A stretch of 64,000 nt of DNA from Mastigias papua (GCA_964019165.1 OZ025274.1:1922051-1986050); one strand, 5' to 3'. Counted from the first letter of the stretch, positions 53,201 to 64,000 are shown. Made by a program: numbers and translations. Notes: a model not told the origin generated them from the sequence alone.

Positions 53201-54993
53201 CAGAACGCAGCTTAAGTCAAGATGCAGACGAGGCGACTATAAAGAATGAAATCTGTTCTCCAAGGCGTTTCCAAGCCGGTCTTTACAAATCTTTAGAAGA
53301 GAGAGGCAAAAGTCTGTTAAATAAAATCCAAAAACTGCCCACAGAAGAAATCGCATAACACACCGTCCTAACAACAAGATAATAGTAATCTGTGTAGCTA
53401 CAACAAATACCCGCATTGGTCTTAACACCGACATTTTATTCCTTCCTTAACCCGTTATTTATTTCCAAATCAGTCATAACACAAGACGAAGGAAAAATCG
53501 AGAAGAAAAATTATCTTGCTAAGAGTATAGAGTAAACAGGACAGCAAGTGTAGTAAACTGCAAATAGATCAGTGAAAATAGCACACACGAAAAAGAAAGT
53601 CTCGTGTAAAGGGAAATATTGTAGGAAAATCTGTATGAAAAACCTTCAACCATAAGAAGTGGATTCCGATTGTGACCTGAAATCGCACTACGGCTGATTA
53701 CGTTGTCTCGAGTCTTCGGCATAGCAGTGAAATACGCAGATCTCAGAGTGAAAAAAGTGAGAGGAAGTCTTCAATTGTGCACTCGTTGAATGGAGATGTC
53801 GATAACTGGAACTCCCCCTTTTCACGAAATCTACTTAGGATGTTTATTGCAATGGGTCTTTGTGCTCCAGTGACAAATATAAATCTATTCAGGAAAACAG
53901 TGATTCATAGGCAATACGTAAATCGCATTGTATATGCCTACACGGATTGACAATGCAACACTGGCCGTACTATTTTTAAGTTTAAGAAAAGAAACACATA
54001 TGGAGGGCATTGTTAGCAACCTAATGAAGTGCATTCCGACGACTCACATAAAAACTACAGTTTGTCTTACAAAAATTCCCGAGTTTTGCTGTTTCCTAAT
54101 GGCAAATTGAAGGTAAGAATACAAAAGCTATGACATCGATGGCAATGCTGGGAATTTTCGTTCGAAAAACATAATTTTGTCAAGCATTGAGAAACCTCTC
54201 CGGAAAACTAGTCAAAACATTCTTCAGCTGGTAGCTTCGGCGCAATAACTTCAGAACGTTTTCTCGACTGTATTTACCAAAGTCTTCTTGACAAAGTAGC
54301 TGTTTTGCATTCTGGGTATGGATCGAATTAAGTCTGGAGGACTTACAAAACCAATTTTATTAAACATAACAGACCGAATAAGTCCTTCATAGCAAAGTGA
54401 TCCATGTGACGTGTAGCCGAAACCGGCGTATACAACAGTATTGATCTATGGAAAAGGAATGATCGGCTGGCCAGTTCCCTAACTAACCCCATTATCAATT
54501 TGCAGATTAGGTTGACGTAAATTAAATCTCATCGAATTGATACAGATTTTTCGGTAGGTCAAATCATTCTCGTGGAAGAGTCAGTAAAGACAATGCCGAA
54601 TTAAACACTGATCGGTTTTAATTCGCTATTCGGTACACATTTGAGAGTATCAGTAACAAATACCAACAATTGTCAACAATATAAGTATCATAAAGATTAC
54701 CGGACAGAATACAAAATACAGACGAAATTTCTCTTACCTCTACAAGATTCCCTGATTCTATCGAAATCTTCACAGCAGTCCTTGGTAAGCTTACAGTATT
54801 CATCACAATAGCAAACTCTTTTGGTTTTCGTATCGTTCTTCGGCAAATTTCTCACCTTCGCATAACAGTGGCTATTTTTACCCGTACAGCACATCAAAGG
54901 TCCACCAAACGGTCTTTGATCACATTGAGAGTCAACTAATAAAATGTTACAGCAAACGACCGCAATAATGTAAAACAAATGTTTCAGTTCCAT
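46938..54993 (-). CDS. SBSPON: SBSPON/RPESP-like secreted protein (somatomedin-B, TSP1), four exons
   Basis: Exons on the minus strand are 54738-54993, 49382-49564, 48093-48210 and 46938-47211. Phases (1, 1, 2) join into 277 codons with stop, close to the roughly 260 residues of vertebrate SBSPON. Seen in order: a signal peptide of about 23 residues; a somatomedin-B module with CYCDEYCKLTKDCCEDFD; a thrombospondin type-1 repeat with AWTPWSSCSNDCG; a TAFILPADP linker matching the family's AFIT region; and a Cys-rich end with VCVECQP, IPRCHGEW and a CTC motif before an aromatic tail ending FVFV. Family members are secreted and found in extracellular matrix; the precise role is poorly known. Intron 1 is over 5 kb. 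A TATA box lies about 300 bases upstream of the ATG. Confidence 0.9.
47890..47975. repeat. Short repeat of ACATCTATACACA units
   Basis: Four imperfect units of about 13 bases lie within 80 bases, in intron 3 of the SBSPON-like gene. Confidence 0.6.
48093..48210 (-). CDS. SBSPON: SBSPON-like exon 3: linker
   Basis: 118 nt between acceptor TCTTTAG and donor GTATGC, phase 1 to phase 2. It encodes TAFILPADPYRR and a Gln/Pro/Lys-rich end, comparable to the linker before the C-terminal region of vertebrate SBSPON. Confidence 0.8.
48303..48880 (-). mobile_element. LINE 3' fragment, antisense, in intron 2 of the SBSPON-like gene
   Basis: An ATT/ATA tract (48320-48380) followed by sequence related, on the opposite strand, to the fragment at 3415-4240 (including the GGGTCGTGTTTGGG end and the linking trinucleotide tract). 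It is a second copy of that family. Confidence 0.6.
49004..49158. mobile_element. Short inverted-repeat element (MITE)
   Basis: AGACCTATTTCCACTGA at the left and, on the other strand, AGCCCATTTCCACTTA at the right start an inverted repeat of about 60 bases that also includes TTGTTCCCAATC. No clear target duplication. Confidence 0.55.
49382..49564 (-). CDS. SBSPON: SBSPON-like exon 2: thrombospondin type-1 repeat
   Basis: Acceptor TTTTCATAG, then a complete TSP1 repeat with WTPWSSC, CGVGV and CPPLRQKRGC. The donor GTACGT at 49381 leaves phase 1, matching the next exon. Confidence 0.88.
49583..54737 (-). other. Intron 1 of the SBSPON-like gene
   Basis: More than 5 kb without recognised gene. 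A 66-codon plus-strand frame at 53158-53358 with a charged C-terminal half has an acceptor-like site nearby, but no family could be named. Confidence 0.5.
54738..54993 (-). CDS. SBSPON: SBSPON-like exon 1: signal peptide and somatomedin-B module
   Basis: ATG at 54993 opens a hydrophobic leader followed by ten cysteines. The YCDEYC..DCCEDFD core is the somatomedin-B signature. The donor is GTAAGA. Confidence 0.9.
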
Positions 54994-55289
54994 TTTCAGC
55001 GTTCAGAGTTGCGGCTACAGTGATTTTGATCAAGCAGTCAGATAGCGAGAAGCAGAACTCCGAATAATCGCGAAGAAGTAAAAATCCTTCCTGATTCCCT
55101 GATCCAAGGGTGCTTTTGAAAATTGTTCACATAGAACAAACTTCACACAAAATCGCTGGTAGCTATAAATCAGCACGAGCGAAGGCTATGAAGGGATCAT
55201 CTGCCAGAAGCTTAACGCAATCCCTTCTGTGACCGAGCAGACCGCGCAAACTGGATTCCTCATTAGAACTTCACGATTATAATTCCCCG

Positions 55290-55307
55290 GGCGGTTTTTA
55301 TACCGCC
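55290..55307 (-). promoter_or_regulatory. TATA box within a perfect inverted repeat
   Basis: On the minus strand GGCGGTATAAAAACCGCC holds TATAAAAA flanked by GGCGGT and its complement ACCGCC. It lies about 300 bases upstream of the SBSPON-like ATG in the right orientation, so transcription would start near 55265. Confidence 0.7.
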
Positions 55308-55309
55308 AG

Positions 55310-56510
55310 ATGATTGATCGATGACCGACGAACAATAAACCGCATTTGGTTTTTGTTAATTAGTCGTACAATTATGCGCGTGCGAAGGCAAAAAACGCAC
55401 TTGCAGAATAGGGAGCGTGCAACACGAAATTACTTGGGAATATAACCGTTTCTGATATCAGATTCCAATTGTCAAAAGCTTGGGAATCGCCATTCCTCGA
55501 GAGGCTTACAACCCGGAGTTGGGAGCTCCGAGGAATGGCCTGGGAATCGAACGCAATGGACGGATGTGATTGTTCTCTCTTGATAGAGAATCCGAAAGAG
55601 ATACACAAATATTTTTCAATGAGAAGACCAATGGTAGTATCTGTGATAGTACAGGTGTGAGGGAGGGGGGGGGGGGTTGACCATACCAACATTAAAATAG
55701 AGAACGAATGGGTCTCTTGTACCGTGTCATTCAACATTCGGTATAGTTGTGGGGGAGGGGGTTATTTCACCCGACAATTGCTGAGTACAGTTGTTTGTCG
55801 ATAAATATTAGACATCACGTAAATAGTAAGCTGAAACCGCCAAACGCCGCATTTACTTAAGTGGCAAAAAGCCAAATTATACACAGGGCAATGAATGGTG
55901 GACATAGAATGGTTAAGATGCCATTGGAAATTGATCTCTAAAAGTGATGATCAGATTTCGCATTTGAACAACCCTCGCCTAGCGTCTTTTGGAAGCTTCT
56001 GGCCAATCTAATGAGAGTAAACCAATGAGTAATATGACGTTGGTCGAAATGAGTCTTGGGTGAAAAGTTGCGTCAGTCGCATGCTATAAATCTCAGCCAT
56101 TTCATCATCAAAATACAGACGTCAGTGGGCTGGAAGCGTTCAGAACGGAAGCTGAATAAGAATCCTTTAAAGTTTTGCAGTACCCTGATAAAAATTTTTG
56201 AGCAAGTGGCTCTGTTGAATTTTGACTTCCTTACTGAAATGTAATAGTTGAAGTGAAGAATCAAGAATCCAATTCTCTTGCATGATACAAGAGAAGGCAG
56301 GAGTGCCGTCCTAAAAAGTAAACAATGGGGAGGGGCTGTGTTTTAGGCCATTTTAAGAGCCAGCCTCATGACCGCACCTAAAATTCTATTCGTAACTCTT
56401 CAAACTTAGATACCTATCAGGTGATACAAAATTTATGAGCACTTGATTTCAAAATATCCTTAAAACTGAAGGTTCATACTCTCAAGCTAAAACAAAACTG
56501 CCATATACGT
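55310..56510. other. Upstream of the SBSPON-like gene, nothing else recognised
   Basis: Poly-G runs lie at 55662-55676 and 55750-55760. A 121-codon minus-strand frame at 55372-55737 overlaps a C-rich tract and has no domain. Confidence 0.4.
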
Positions 56511-56514
56511 CTTT

Positions 56515-56905
56515 TGTTTTAAAAGGAACGTAACTCTAGGTCTTGTCCCAAAAGTTCCTTACAGTATTTGTGGATCCCCAATGACCAAATTGTAGTACTT
56601 ACGGTTCTATAATAGCTCCTTAAAATTTTCATTCCACATTTAGTGCCATAAAAATAGTACAGACACAAATAAAACATTGAGCTTGTGAATTTTGCTTTTA
56701 ATTTTGGCAACAACTTCAGACCAAACACACAAAGAAGGTAGGAATAGAAGTAACTTCCTGATTCTTGATTGTTTGCTGCCATAGAAGTTTTCAAAATGAA
56801 AAGTTCCTTAGGGAATTTTCCTTTGGTAGTATATATTTGTTTGCTTGACATACTTGACATTCTACATGTAGGTTCCTTATAAAGTGGTTCCTTATAAAAA
56901 CAAAT
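56515..56905 (+). repeat. Interspersed repeat family R1, copy 2
   Basis: It aligns with 1-450 and ends in the same doubled GGTTCCTTATAAAGTGGTTCCTTATAA block (56870-56900). Confidence 0.6.
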
Positions 56906-57770
56906 TACACATGTAGGGTCATGGGAAAGGGGCTGAGTCCCCCAAAATCCTCTTTTTTATAGCAAAGAGGACTGAGGTTCCCCCCCAGGCCGCTTCCAAA
57001 ACACCCTTGAGACCATACCCGTGACCACACAAAGTATCCAGAACTCTAGCAAAAGGTTGATTCATACTTTTGCATGGGCTGTGGAGCCAGGGGGCTGCAA
57101 CCTCTCTACGTTATATAACAAATGTACTTCAGTACCTGTTTTAGCACCCTCTATTGCCTGCAATTTTAATCTGTCCACTCCAGCCCCCCCATCACCATCA
57201 TAAGTGTTGCTCCACTGTCCCTGTAGTATTCCAGTCTGGTGAATTTCTAGCATTTTAGTATGAAAGCACCGAGCTAGGAATCCACAAAATTAGCATACTC
57301 TCATTGGAATTGGGCTGAGACCTCACGCCTCCGGAGTACGGGACTCACGCAAGACGGCAACACAATCGATCGGGGTTTAGCTTTACTGCTTTTGAATAAA
57401 TATATGGCCCCTGATTTTAAAGCATGCCGTAATGAATAAAACAAAACATTGTATTTCGACCAGTTCAGCAGGGGAAACATTGGATCTAAAGTTAAAGAAG
57501 GGAACCGCATTTGTCGGGCTGATAGTAGGCTGATTTCCTTCCATAAACCAGGGCCGGAAACAATGGTAGATTCAGAGGCATAATAGAGATCATAGCCCTT
57601 GGTGTTCACAAAGAACCGTGAGAAAATGGTGGGAAAGCAACCAATCCCTAATTGCTCCTGTTATAAAATACTCGAATGTAAGATGAAATTGGGATATGAA
57701 CTACATAGAACAATATTATTGGAAAGCGTTATATATATAAACATATAAAATATACGAAAGTTCGTTGGTA
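56906..57770. other. Spacer, nothing recognised
   Basis: Several C-rich and G-rich patches (56920-57000, 57180-57195). No gene. Confidence 0.4.
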
Positions 57771-57787
57771 CTACAGAACCTGACTAG

Positions 57788-57970
57788 AGTACGAAAAAGC
57801 GGTAACATTCTCTAAGCATACTAAGAAATACAATGTTGTGTTTTATTCATTATGGCATGCTTCAAAGTTCGAGACGATATGTTTGTTTAGAAGCAATTAA
57901 AACTAAACCCGGATTGTGTTGTTGTCCTGCCTACGAGTATGCTTAAAGAATGTTCCCGCTTTTTCGTGCT
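57788..57970. mobile_element. AGCACGAAAAAGCGG-type MITE, copy 2
   Basis: Terminal inverted repeats of about 35 bases run from AGTACGAAAAAGCGG to TAAGCATACT and back. The outer left flank (TTGGTACTACAGAAC) is also shared with copies 1 and 3. Confidence 0.8.
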
Positions 57971-57979
57971 CTAATAATA

Positions 57980-59390
57980 ATGATAAAACAAATCTTTATA
58001 CAGGATTAAAACACTTCAACTTAAGAGCTGTTATCAATGCGTGTCCTGTCTAATGAAAAACCAGATAAAAACTAGATAGCAAAAAGTTAAAATTTCTTTT
58101 AAACAAAAAGTTTGTGTATAGCTAAAGTTAATTGGAGTTCAAGCAAAATGTTGCTTAAGGCTCCGTTCATAAGCAATGAATGATTCAGTACTTCGCACTT
58201 GAATAGGAAGATCATCGTAGTCAAATATAAATATAGATGAGACATAGAGTTAGGTATGTTCCAATAACAAGTTCCCTAATGTATGTCTCAAAGCTTGTCT
58301 TCTTTCCAATTTGCTTGGCTGATGTATAGAGAAACGAAGGAAATCGTATAAAAAGGTGGCAAATGAAGGCCAATCTCCTAGACTTAGCCATTACACAACC
58401 AGTGGACCACACAGGTACCTGGTTGACTCTTACCGGCCCGTGAAAGGTAAATTGGGAGCTGCAAATTAGGCATAGAGTAAAAACCCGTACATAAGAACCT
58501 AAAATTCTACAATTAGCCGGTCTGCGATCTTATGTTGTGAGACACTTCATGTAACCAGGGCGCAGTCCCACACAAACGCCATAAATGGTTTAGCATTGAA
58601 ATATCATACCCACATAGAGTCTATGAACCATGAATTTCAGCCAAATCTTTTATTCTTGGCCTGGAAAATTTCGTACCAATCTTGTGCCTGTAGACTTTGC
58701 CTATCACAGTTATGTTTTTAGGGGTTTTGCAGTATCATCGAATTGGGTTGAATGGCAAACAAATTGGGTTCAGTTCTTACTGAGTCAAGCCATTTCTAAG
58801 AACCTAGTTAGGATATCAGGCTGAAAAGGTTTTAATTAACTGATATAAAAATATGAAGGTTCCTATGTACGAGCTTCTACTGTATTTTGCAATTAAATAT
58901 CAGTCATCAGCCAAAACTGTTTTTATTTTGAAGTTGCCTTCACTGTATGTACATTGTCTATTCAAACTGCATTTGATATTATGTAGACTTGACTTCAGCC
59001 ATGTGGCCCGGACTTTCAAAATATTTTCGATTGCTTGCGCAGAACCATGCAAAAAATTATTGCCCAATTCTGTTCTAAACTGCAACAACAAGTTAATGAA
59101 CAACAATGCATCTTAGAACTAACTTTACCAACGAAATGAGGTTCTAAAGAACACAATTGACTAACTAGGCTACTGCCAGCTGCTCAAAACACGACCATAT
59201 TATCTAGATACGCAAAAAATCCAGGAAATCTGGCAGAGTACAAAATAAAAGTGAAAGATAATGAGTATGCAATAGCTGAATGGTAAATAATGGGATACGT
59301 TTTTGAAGACGAAGCTGTCGCAACTGGCTGTCCTATAAGCTATTAGCAAGAAGAATGAGCTATATAAATTGAGTACACGTTTTTTCTGAC
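57980..59390. other. Spacer, nothing recognised
   Basis: No gene or conserved domain was recognised. Confidence 0.4.
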
Positions 59391-59395
59391 CTGGC

Positions 59396-59910
59396 TCAAG
59401 GCCTAGTAGCAAATGTTTCTTAATTTCTGGCCACATGTTAGTTCTAAGAGCTTCTTAAAAGTTTTTTAATTTACTGAAAAAAATTGTAGTGAAAGCACAA
59501 CCAAAACGTAACAAACTTTGTCTGTGGAAGTGCTCAACTCCTTATTGGCTTTAAAGCACATAAAACATATGTGAAAAGTCTGTTGGTACTACAGAACTTC
59601 ACTATAGCACGAAAAAGCGGGAACATTCTTTAAGCATACTGAAAAGTTAAAGCTTTAGCTGTGTCGGACGAAAAAGCTTTTCAGTAAGCTTAAAAGGATG
59701 CCCCTGATTTTTCGTGCTAAAAATAAAACATAATGTAGAGGGGACATTTAGATCCTTCGAGGAAAAATCTGCTTCCGAAACTGTAAAAGACGGCACAGAA
59801 ATTTCCAAAAGTTTCGTAACTCTTTCCTTGTAGTTCGAAAAGCTTTCTCAAATTTCTCGCTGTCTAGTACTAAGTTTCTTATAAACCGGTTTCTTATAAA
59901 CACAACATAT
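59396..59910 (+). repeat. Interspersed repeat family R1, related copy with nested MITE
   Basis: The right end has the doubled TTTCTTATAAACCGGTTTCTTATAA block (59873-59900). The stretch 59750-59870 is repeated in inverted orientation at about 62080-62215. The MITE at 59606-59718 lies inside. Confidence 0.5.
59606..59718. mobile_element. AGCACGAAAAAGCGG-type MITE, copy 3
   Basis: 113 bases with terminal inverted repeats of about 40 bases ending in TACTGAAAAG. It shares a TCGGACGAAAAA interior block with the long palindrome at 997-1596. Confidence 0.8.
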
Positions 59911-60519
59911 ATAAACTTTGAGACACAAGATCATATTGTACTCCATAGGCTTGTCTTTCTTCGATCGCTTTACACATAAGCCATTTAACATGAATGGCTG
60001 TTAAGCCTGATATCGAATTGTCAAAGTCCATGAATAGATAAGACTCAGCTATGCATCGATAGATGTAGAAGAGAGCTGAAAAATACAACTATTTTGGTTT
60101 ATCTGGGCTTTTGTCCCCGGGCGACACTTTATCAAATAAAGGGCGATCCTGCGGCAAGATATTATTCAGATTTGATTCACATAACAGCCAGGTATTTTAT
60201 TTTGGCTATAAGCACCTCCCTATCCAAATACGAAACACTACTAGTAGAACGTACCTTGACCATTGAGTTCTAATGCCTAATATCGTTTGACGAGCAGCGA
60301 ATAATGCCCAACATTTCCTTGTTTGGTTACCGTATAGGACAACCCGAAATAACTCCCTATGAGAGTCCATAGTAGGACTTTTCTAGCGTCCGTTGGTTAG
60401 ATCACAATAGCCTATCGAACCAATTCTTCCACATAGGTAGGACGTAGTACACATCTCAAAAACAGTATATCCATTCAAACGTATGATATAAAAACAATAA
60501 TACAACGCAATGTTAATAA

Positions 60520-60806
60520 AATTATATAATTTTATATAATATAATGGTATAAAATATAATATAGCATAATATGATATAACTCGATACATATAACATAACA
60601 CAGCATAACATAACATAATATAATATAATGAAATATAATGAAATATAATAAGATATATAATATAATATAATATAATATAATATAATATAATATAATATAA
60701 TATAATATAATAATAAAATAAAATAAAATAAAATAAAATAAAATAATATAATATAATATAATATAATATAATATAATATAATATAATATAATATAATATA
60801 ATATAT
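60520..60806. repeat. Pentanucleotide ATAAT/AAAAT array
   Basis: ATAAT units (60655-60712), a block of AAAAT units (60713-60743), then ATAAT units again to about 60800. Degenerate units precede it from 60520. Tyr-Ile-Leu frames through it are artefacts. Confidence 0.95.
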
Positions 60807-61970
60807 ATACAGATAAAGGGCAGTAAGCATTTTTTGCCATAAATTTGCAACAAAGCAAAGTTATGCACTGTTCACTAGTGTATTATATAGACAGATACAG
60901 CATTTTTGTATTTGCATTATAACAAGTGAAAGAATTCTACAAACTACGACAAGTAAGACCTAGGCTAATTTCAGTATTCAAGGAAAGAACTAAACAAGCA
61001 TAGGAATTATTACGTGGTGACAATTGCCTTTACATTTTCCCTCAAATTTACTTTTAATTGCAAACTTTCAGCCAGTGGGCTGCCGATGAACGTTGTTGAA
61101 AATATTCTTGATATGCAACTTCAGGCATAATATGAAGAGTTTCTGGGCGTTGTCAACAAGTTACCTCAAGGCCTGAAAAGTTCTACAATGCTAGTTGACT
61201 CAACTAGGAGATAAATCCTCATGTTTGAAGTTGAAGCATGGATATGCTGCTAGGGCTACCATGTACCCCCTCAATCCCCTTGCTACTACGACTAAATCAT
61301 TAGCTCCCTTGTAAATGGAGTGCACAGTTTGCAGCTAAAGCATTAGGTCCCATCTTTGCAAAATCGTAAGCTTTGTCTTTCATCATACGAGAACATCACT
61401 TATAACTATAGATATTAAATCAATCCTGGGCATCTCAGTGGTTGCAATCAAATCTCATACAAAATTAAGATGAAATTAGAATAAGAGTCAGGCCCATAGC
61501 TAGCGAGATTTCTGTTTCCTTGAATTCTATTTTAATGATACATCCAACACACAATCCTAAACTGTACCAACTTGATTGTCTTATTCTTATTTCTTAGTTT
61601 CAATTCAATGCTAAAGAAGAAAACAGAACCTGGGATTTCCTCTTCAGTCTATTTGCAACGCTACACTCCTAAGTCTGGACTAAGGTGCAGAAGCCTTGCA
61701 GAAATGAAGGCTATGCTAGAAAATGGGATACGCCGGAAGATGGAATGTTGTCCAAACCTGAGTTACGGTAAAGGACTGCCGTGTTCCCAGAGTGAATATT
61801 CTTCCGATGAGAAACTGTTAATAGGAAACTAATATTGATTTTAGTTCGATGTAAATCTTTTTATAAACTGGATTAAATTATGTTCATTCAGGCGATATTA
61901 GACGATCTAATCCTTTATCGCTAAAACTACTTTATACTACGAAAGGCTACTTTTCAATCTAGAGTTAAAA
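60807..61970. other. Spacer, nothing recognised
   Basis: The 86-codon frame at 61572-61832 has a lysine-rich start and three cysteines, but no family was recognised. Confidence 0.4.
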
Positions 61971-61974
61971 TCAA

Positions 61975-62460
61975 TCAATTTCGAGTTTCATCATTTCTGC
62001 TCAAAATCCTAAGGCTGTGGTCATAGTGACAAATCCGGAAAATCAGTTCTGCTACACGTTTTTCTATAAGAAGGCGATTTCCAAGAAACCTAGTTCTAGA
62101 CAGTCTAAAATTTAAGAAACTTTTACAAATATAACGTATGAGATAAGAAGCTTTAGAAATTTCTGTGCCATCTTTCACAGAGTCGGACAAACAATTTTCC
62201 CCCCAAAATCTGGAAGTGTCTACTACAGTACGTTTTATGTGCTCAAAAGTCAATACGCGTTATAGAAACTACAAAAGACAATGTTTGTACGTTTTCTTTC
62301 GTTTTCACTACAACTATTTTCAGTAGATTAAGAAACTTTTCAGAAGTTGCAAGAATTAAGATTGCAGCCAAAAGTTAAGGAGCTTTTACTACTAGGTTTC
62401 TTACAAAAAAAACGTGGTTTCTTATAAAAAAACGTGGTTTCTTATAAAAAAATACGTGTA
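61975..62460. repeat. Interspersed repeat family R1, inverted and direct pieces
   Basis: 61975-62250 matches 59750-59910 in reverse orientation; 62280-62460 carries three GTTTCTTAxAAAAA units in forward orientation, so two copies point at each other. Confidence 0.5.
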
Positions 62461-62885
62461 CTGAATGGGCATGAAGCACTTTCACAAAACTTACATATCA
62501 CAAGGCCTCTTGGAGGTCTATCTCACTGATAGTCAACAGACTGAAATCTGAAACCAAAGATCAAATCTAATTAGATGCAAAAGTGAAAATTTATGAGGAA
62601 CAATTTCTTCGTGATACAAAGGAGGAATTACTTTGAGAATAGTAAACAGGATTGAGAGTTGCGGAAAATTCTCATGGTTCAACTTCATTAATTGGTAGTC
62701 ACTTAATTGATGAGTGTCAGTAGAAAACGCTCTACGTAGCCAATACATGCTTTTTCAAAGCACAAGTTTAGTATAACATCCAGTCGTTATGATGGTTGTC
62801 GTTTTTTCGGATACGTCAGATAGAAAAGCTTTCCCCATTGGCAAAAACTGTAAAAATTGACATAAAGAACTGGTGCTTTAGACTA

Positions 62886-63159
62886 CAGGGACCGCGGAGC
62901 AGTCTGAAAGTGGGGGGGGGGGGGGCTAAAATGTAGCGAAGTGGCTATATTACTCTATTATTGACATCACGATTTAACAAAAAAGTAATCCCTGCAGCAC
63001 AATACTAGTGCTCAATTCAGATGCCGCCTTTGAGTACCGGGAAAACTACAGTAATTAATCATTAGCGAATTCTTTTGACCTCTTTAAAACATTATTGTTT
63101 ACTTTCGAAAAAAGTGGGGGGACTATAGCCCCCCAGCCCCCCCTGTTCCGCGGTGCCTG
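62886..63159. mobile_element. CAGG-ended DNA element with 5-bp target duplication
   Basis: Ends CAGGGACCGCGGAGCAG and, on the other strand, CAGGCACCGCGGAACAG agree at 15 of 17 bases. GACTA flanks both sides (62881-62885, 63160-63164). Inside are a poly-G run and GGGGGACTATAGCCCCCC. The 274-base size and ends suggest a non-autonomous DNA transposon; the superfamily is uncertain. Confidence 0.75.
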
Positions 63160-63339
63160 GACTAGGTAGAAAAACCGATGCAGAGGGGAGAAATAACAAG
63201 TAAAATCCTGTGGATGGGCCATTCTGGCCTCAGTCATACACAGCAACAATTACAGTCTTTACATACGTAGATAAATGCAACTTCAGAATAAAAGCAGATT
63301 TACTCCTTGCATGAGATGCAAGTACATAATATGGTTAGC

Positions 63340-63480
63340 TTGAAATTCTCATTTACTCACTTCTTTATAAGAAAGCCTAGTTTTTCATTGACTACACGTT
63401 CCTCTATAAGAAAGTAGTACTCGACCGTTAATTTTGAAAGTTCAGTACTGGATTTCTGAGACATAAGAAAGTTGAAAAGT
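63340..63480 (-). repeat. Interspersed repeat family R1 fragment, inverted
   Basis: CTTTATAAGAAAGCCTAG and CTCTATAAGAAAGTAG form, on the minus strand, the doubled CTTTCTTATA block of the family. Confidence 0.45.
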
Positions 63481-64000
63481 CGTATACCCTTTAAAATTCA
63501 AATATTCACGAATAACAATCTTTGCTTTTACTTGATTTGCATATATTTCTTGTGGTAACATGTTACCGAGTCTTATGTGTGTGTAGTGCCTCCGTCTAAC
63601 AATGCAGTGTTACAGAAGTTTGGCTGTTTTTGCTAAGAAAGAATTAAGAAAGTTTCAGTACTGAGCAAAATAAATTCCTATAAAATAATCGTGTATATTC
63701 TTTTCAAAATAAAAAGTAACCATTCACGGGCTGGTCAGAGTCAACAAAATGACTTTGCCATGTTTATGTCTGCTTTAGACTTTTTCATGCATCAAACAAT
63801 ATCCCATGGTTGCACTTCAGGAAAGTGTCTAGTAAAATAGCCTATCCCATTCCAAACATAACCCTTCACACGATAAACAGTGGTAACAGCAATATTTACT
63901 GTGATGAATAATACGTCCTGTGAAGATATTGGACTATTTAAAGCCTGAACGTTTTGCTTACAACAAATATCAGTAGGGTTCTCTCTCGCCCTTCCTTGTG
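63481..64000. other. Window end, nothing recognised
   Basis: AT-rich spacer without recognised features. Confidence 0.4.

Noticed and set aside
53067..53358. Charged plus-strand frame within intron 1 of the SBSPON-like gene
   Set aside because: An acceptor-like site is near, but no family, start or partner exon could be named, so no gene is called.
55372..55737. 121-codon minus-strand frame overlapping a plus-strand frame upstream of the SBSPON-like promoter
   Set aside because: It runs through a poly-C tract and has no recognisable domain.
61572..61832. 86-codon plus-strand frame with three cysteines and a basic start
   Set aside because: A hormone-like precursor was considered, but there is no signal peptide and no supporting splice context.

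Overview
The window is AT-rich metazoan nuclear DNA: genes are spliced with introns of 0.7 to 5 kb, GT-AG boundaries are clear, and non-LTR retrotransposons, short inverted-repeat elements and microsatellites are abundant. The mix of a MACPF-EGF protein, a secreted leader plus acidic propeptide ending in Lys-Arg, and a restriction-endonuclease type retrotransposon of a kind common in corals and anemones suggests a cnidarian. The clade is an inference, not proven. No prokaryotic, CRISPR, rRNA or tRNA signal was seen.

Three well supported genes are present. Two are tandem, same-strand paralogues (gene A, 3284-17524; gene B, 27551-38365). Each has six exons of exactly matching lengths (61, 544, 212, 155, 181 and 566 nt), giving 573 codons including stop. 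The predicted protein is secreted: signal peptide, MACPF pore-forming domain (exons 2-4), one EGF module (exon 5) and a three-fold VMO-I type domain (exon 6). The duplicated segment runs from about 2.5 to 18.5 kb and from about 26.5 to 39.6 kb. The third gene, on the minus strand (46938-54993), is a four-exon SBSPON/RPESP-like extracellular matrix protein with a somatomedin-B module, a thrombospondin type-1 repeat and a Cys-rich C-terminal region. It has a TATA box and a polyadenylation signal in plausible places.

Between and beside the MACPF genes are remains of the same family: an inverted, broken copy of promoter plus exon 1 (about 22399-22630, minus strand) and a decayed MACPF exon 4 (about 21766-21906, plus strand). 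At 42160 a leader exon of the same length and phase as exon 1 of A and B, with a similar upstream sequence, is joined to an acidic propeptide exon ending in Lys-Arg instead of a MACPF exon. This is a possible third secreted product built on the same leader.

The rest is mostly mobile DNA. At least nine non-LTR retrotransposon fragments lie in introns and spacers, several present in only one of the two paralogues. Short inverted-repeat elements include a 600-bp near-perfect palindrome at 997-1596 with two shorter relatives, two Mutator-like copies with 9-bp target duplications, a Harbinger-like copy with TAA duplications, a CAGG-ended element with a 5-bp duplication, and a 3.2-kb composite inverted repeat in intron 2 of gene A. 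Long TA, CA/GT and pentanucleotide arrays sit at 1627, 18779, 19138, 19351, 39659 and 60655. From 55.3 to 64 kb no gene was recognised.
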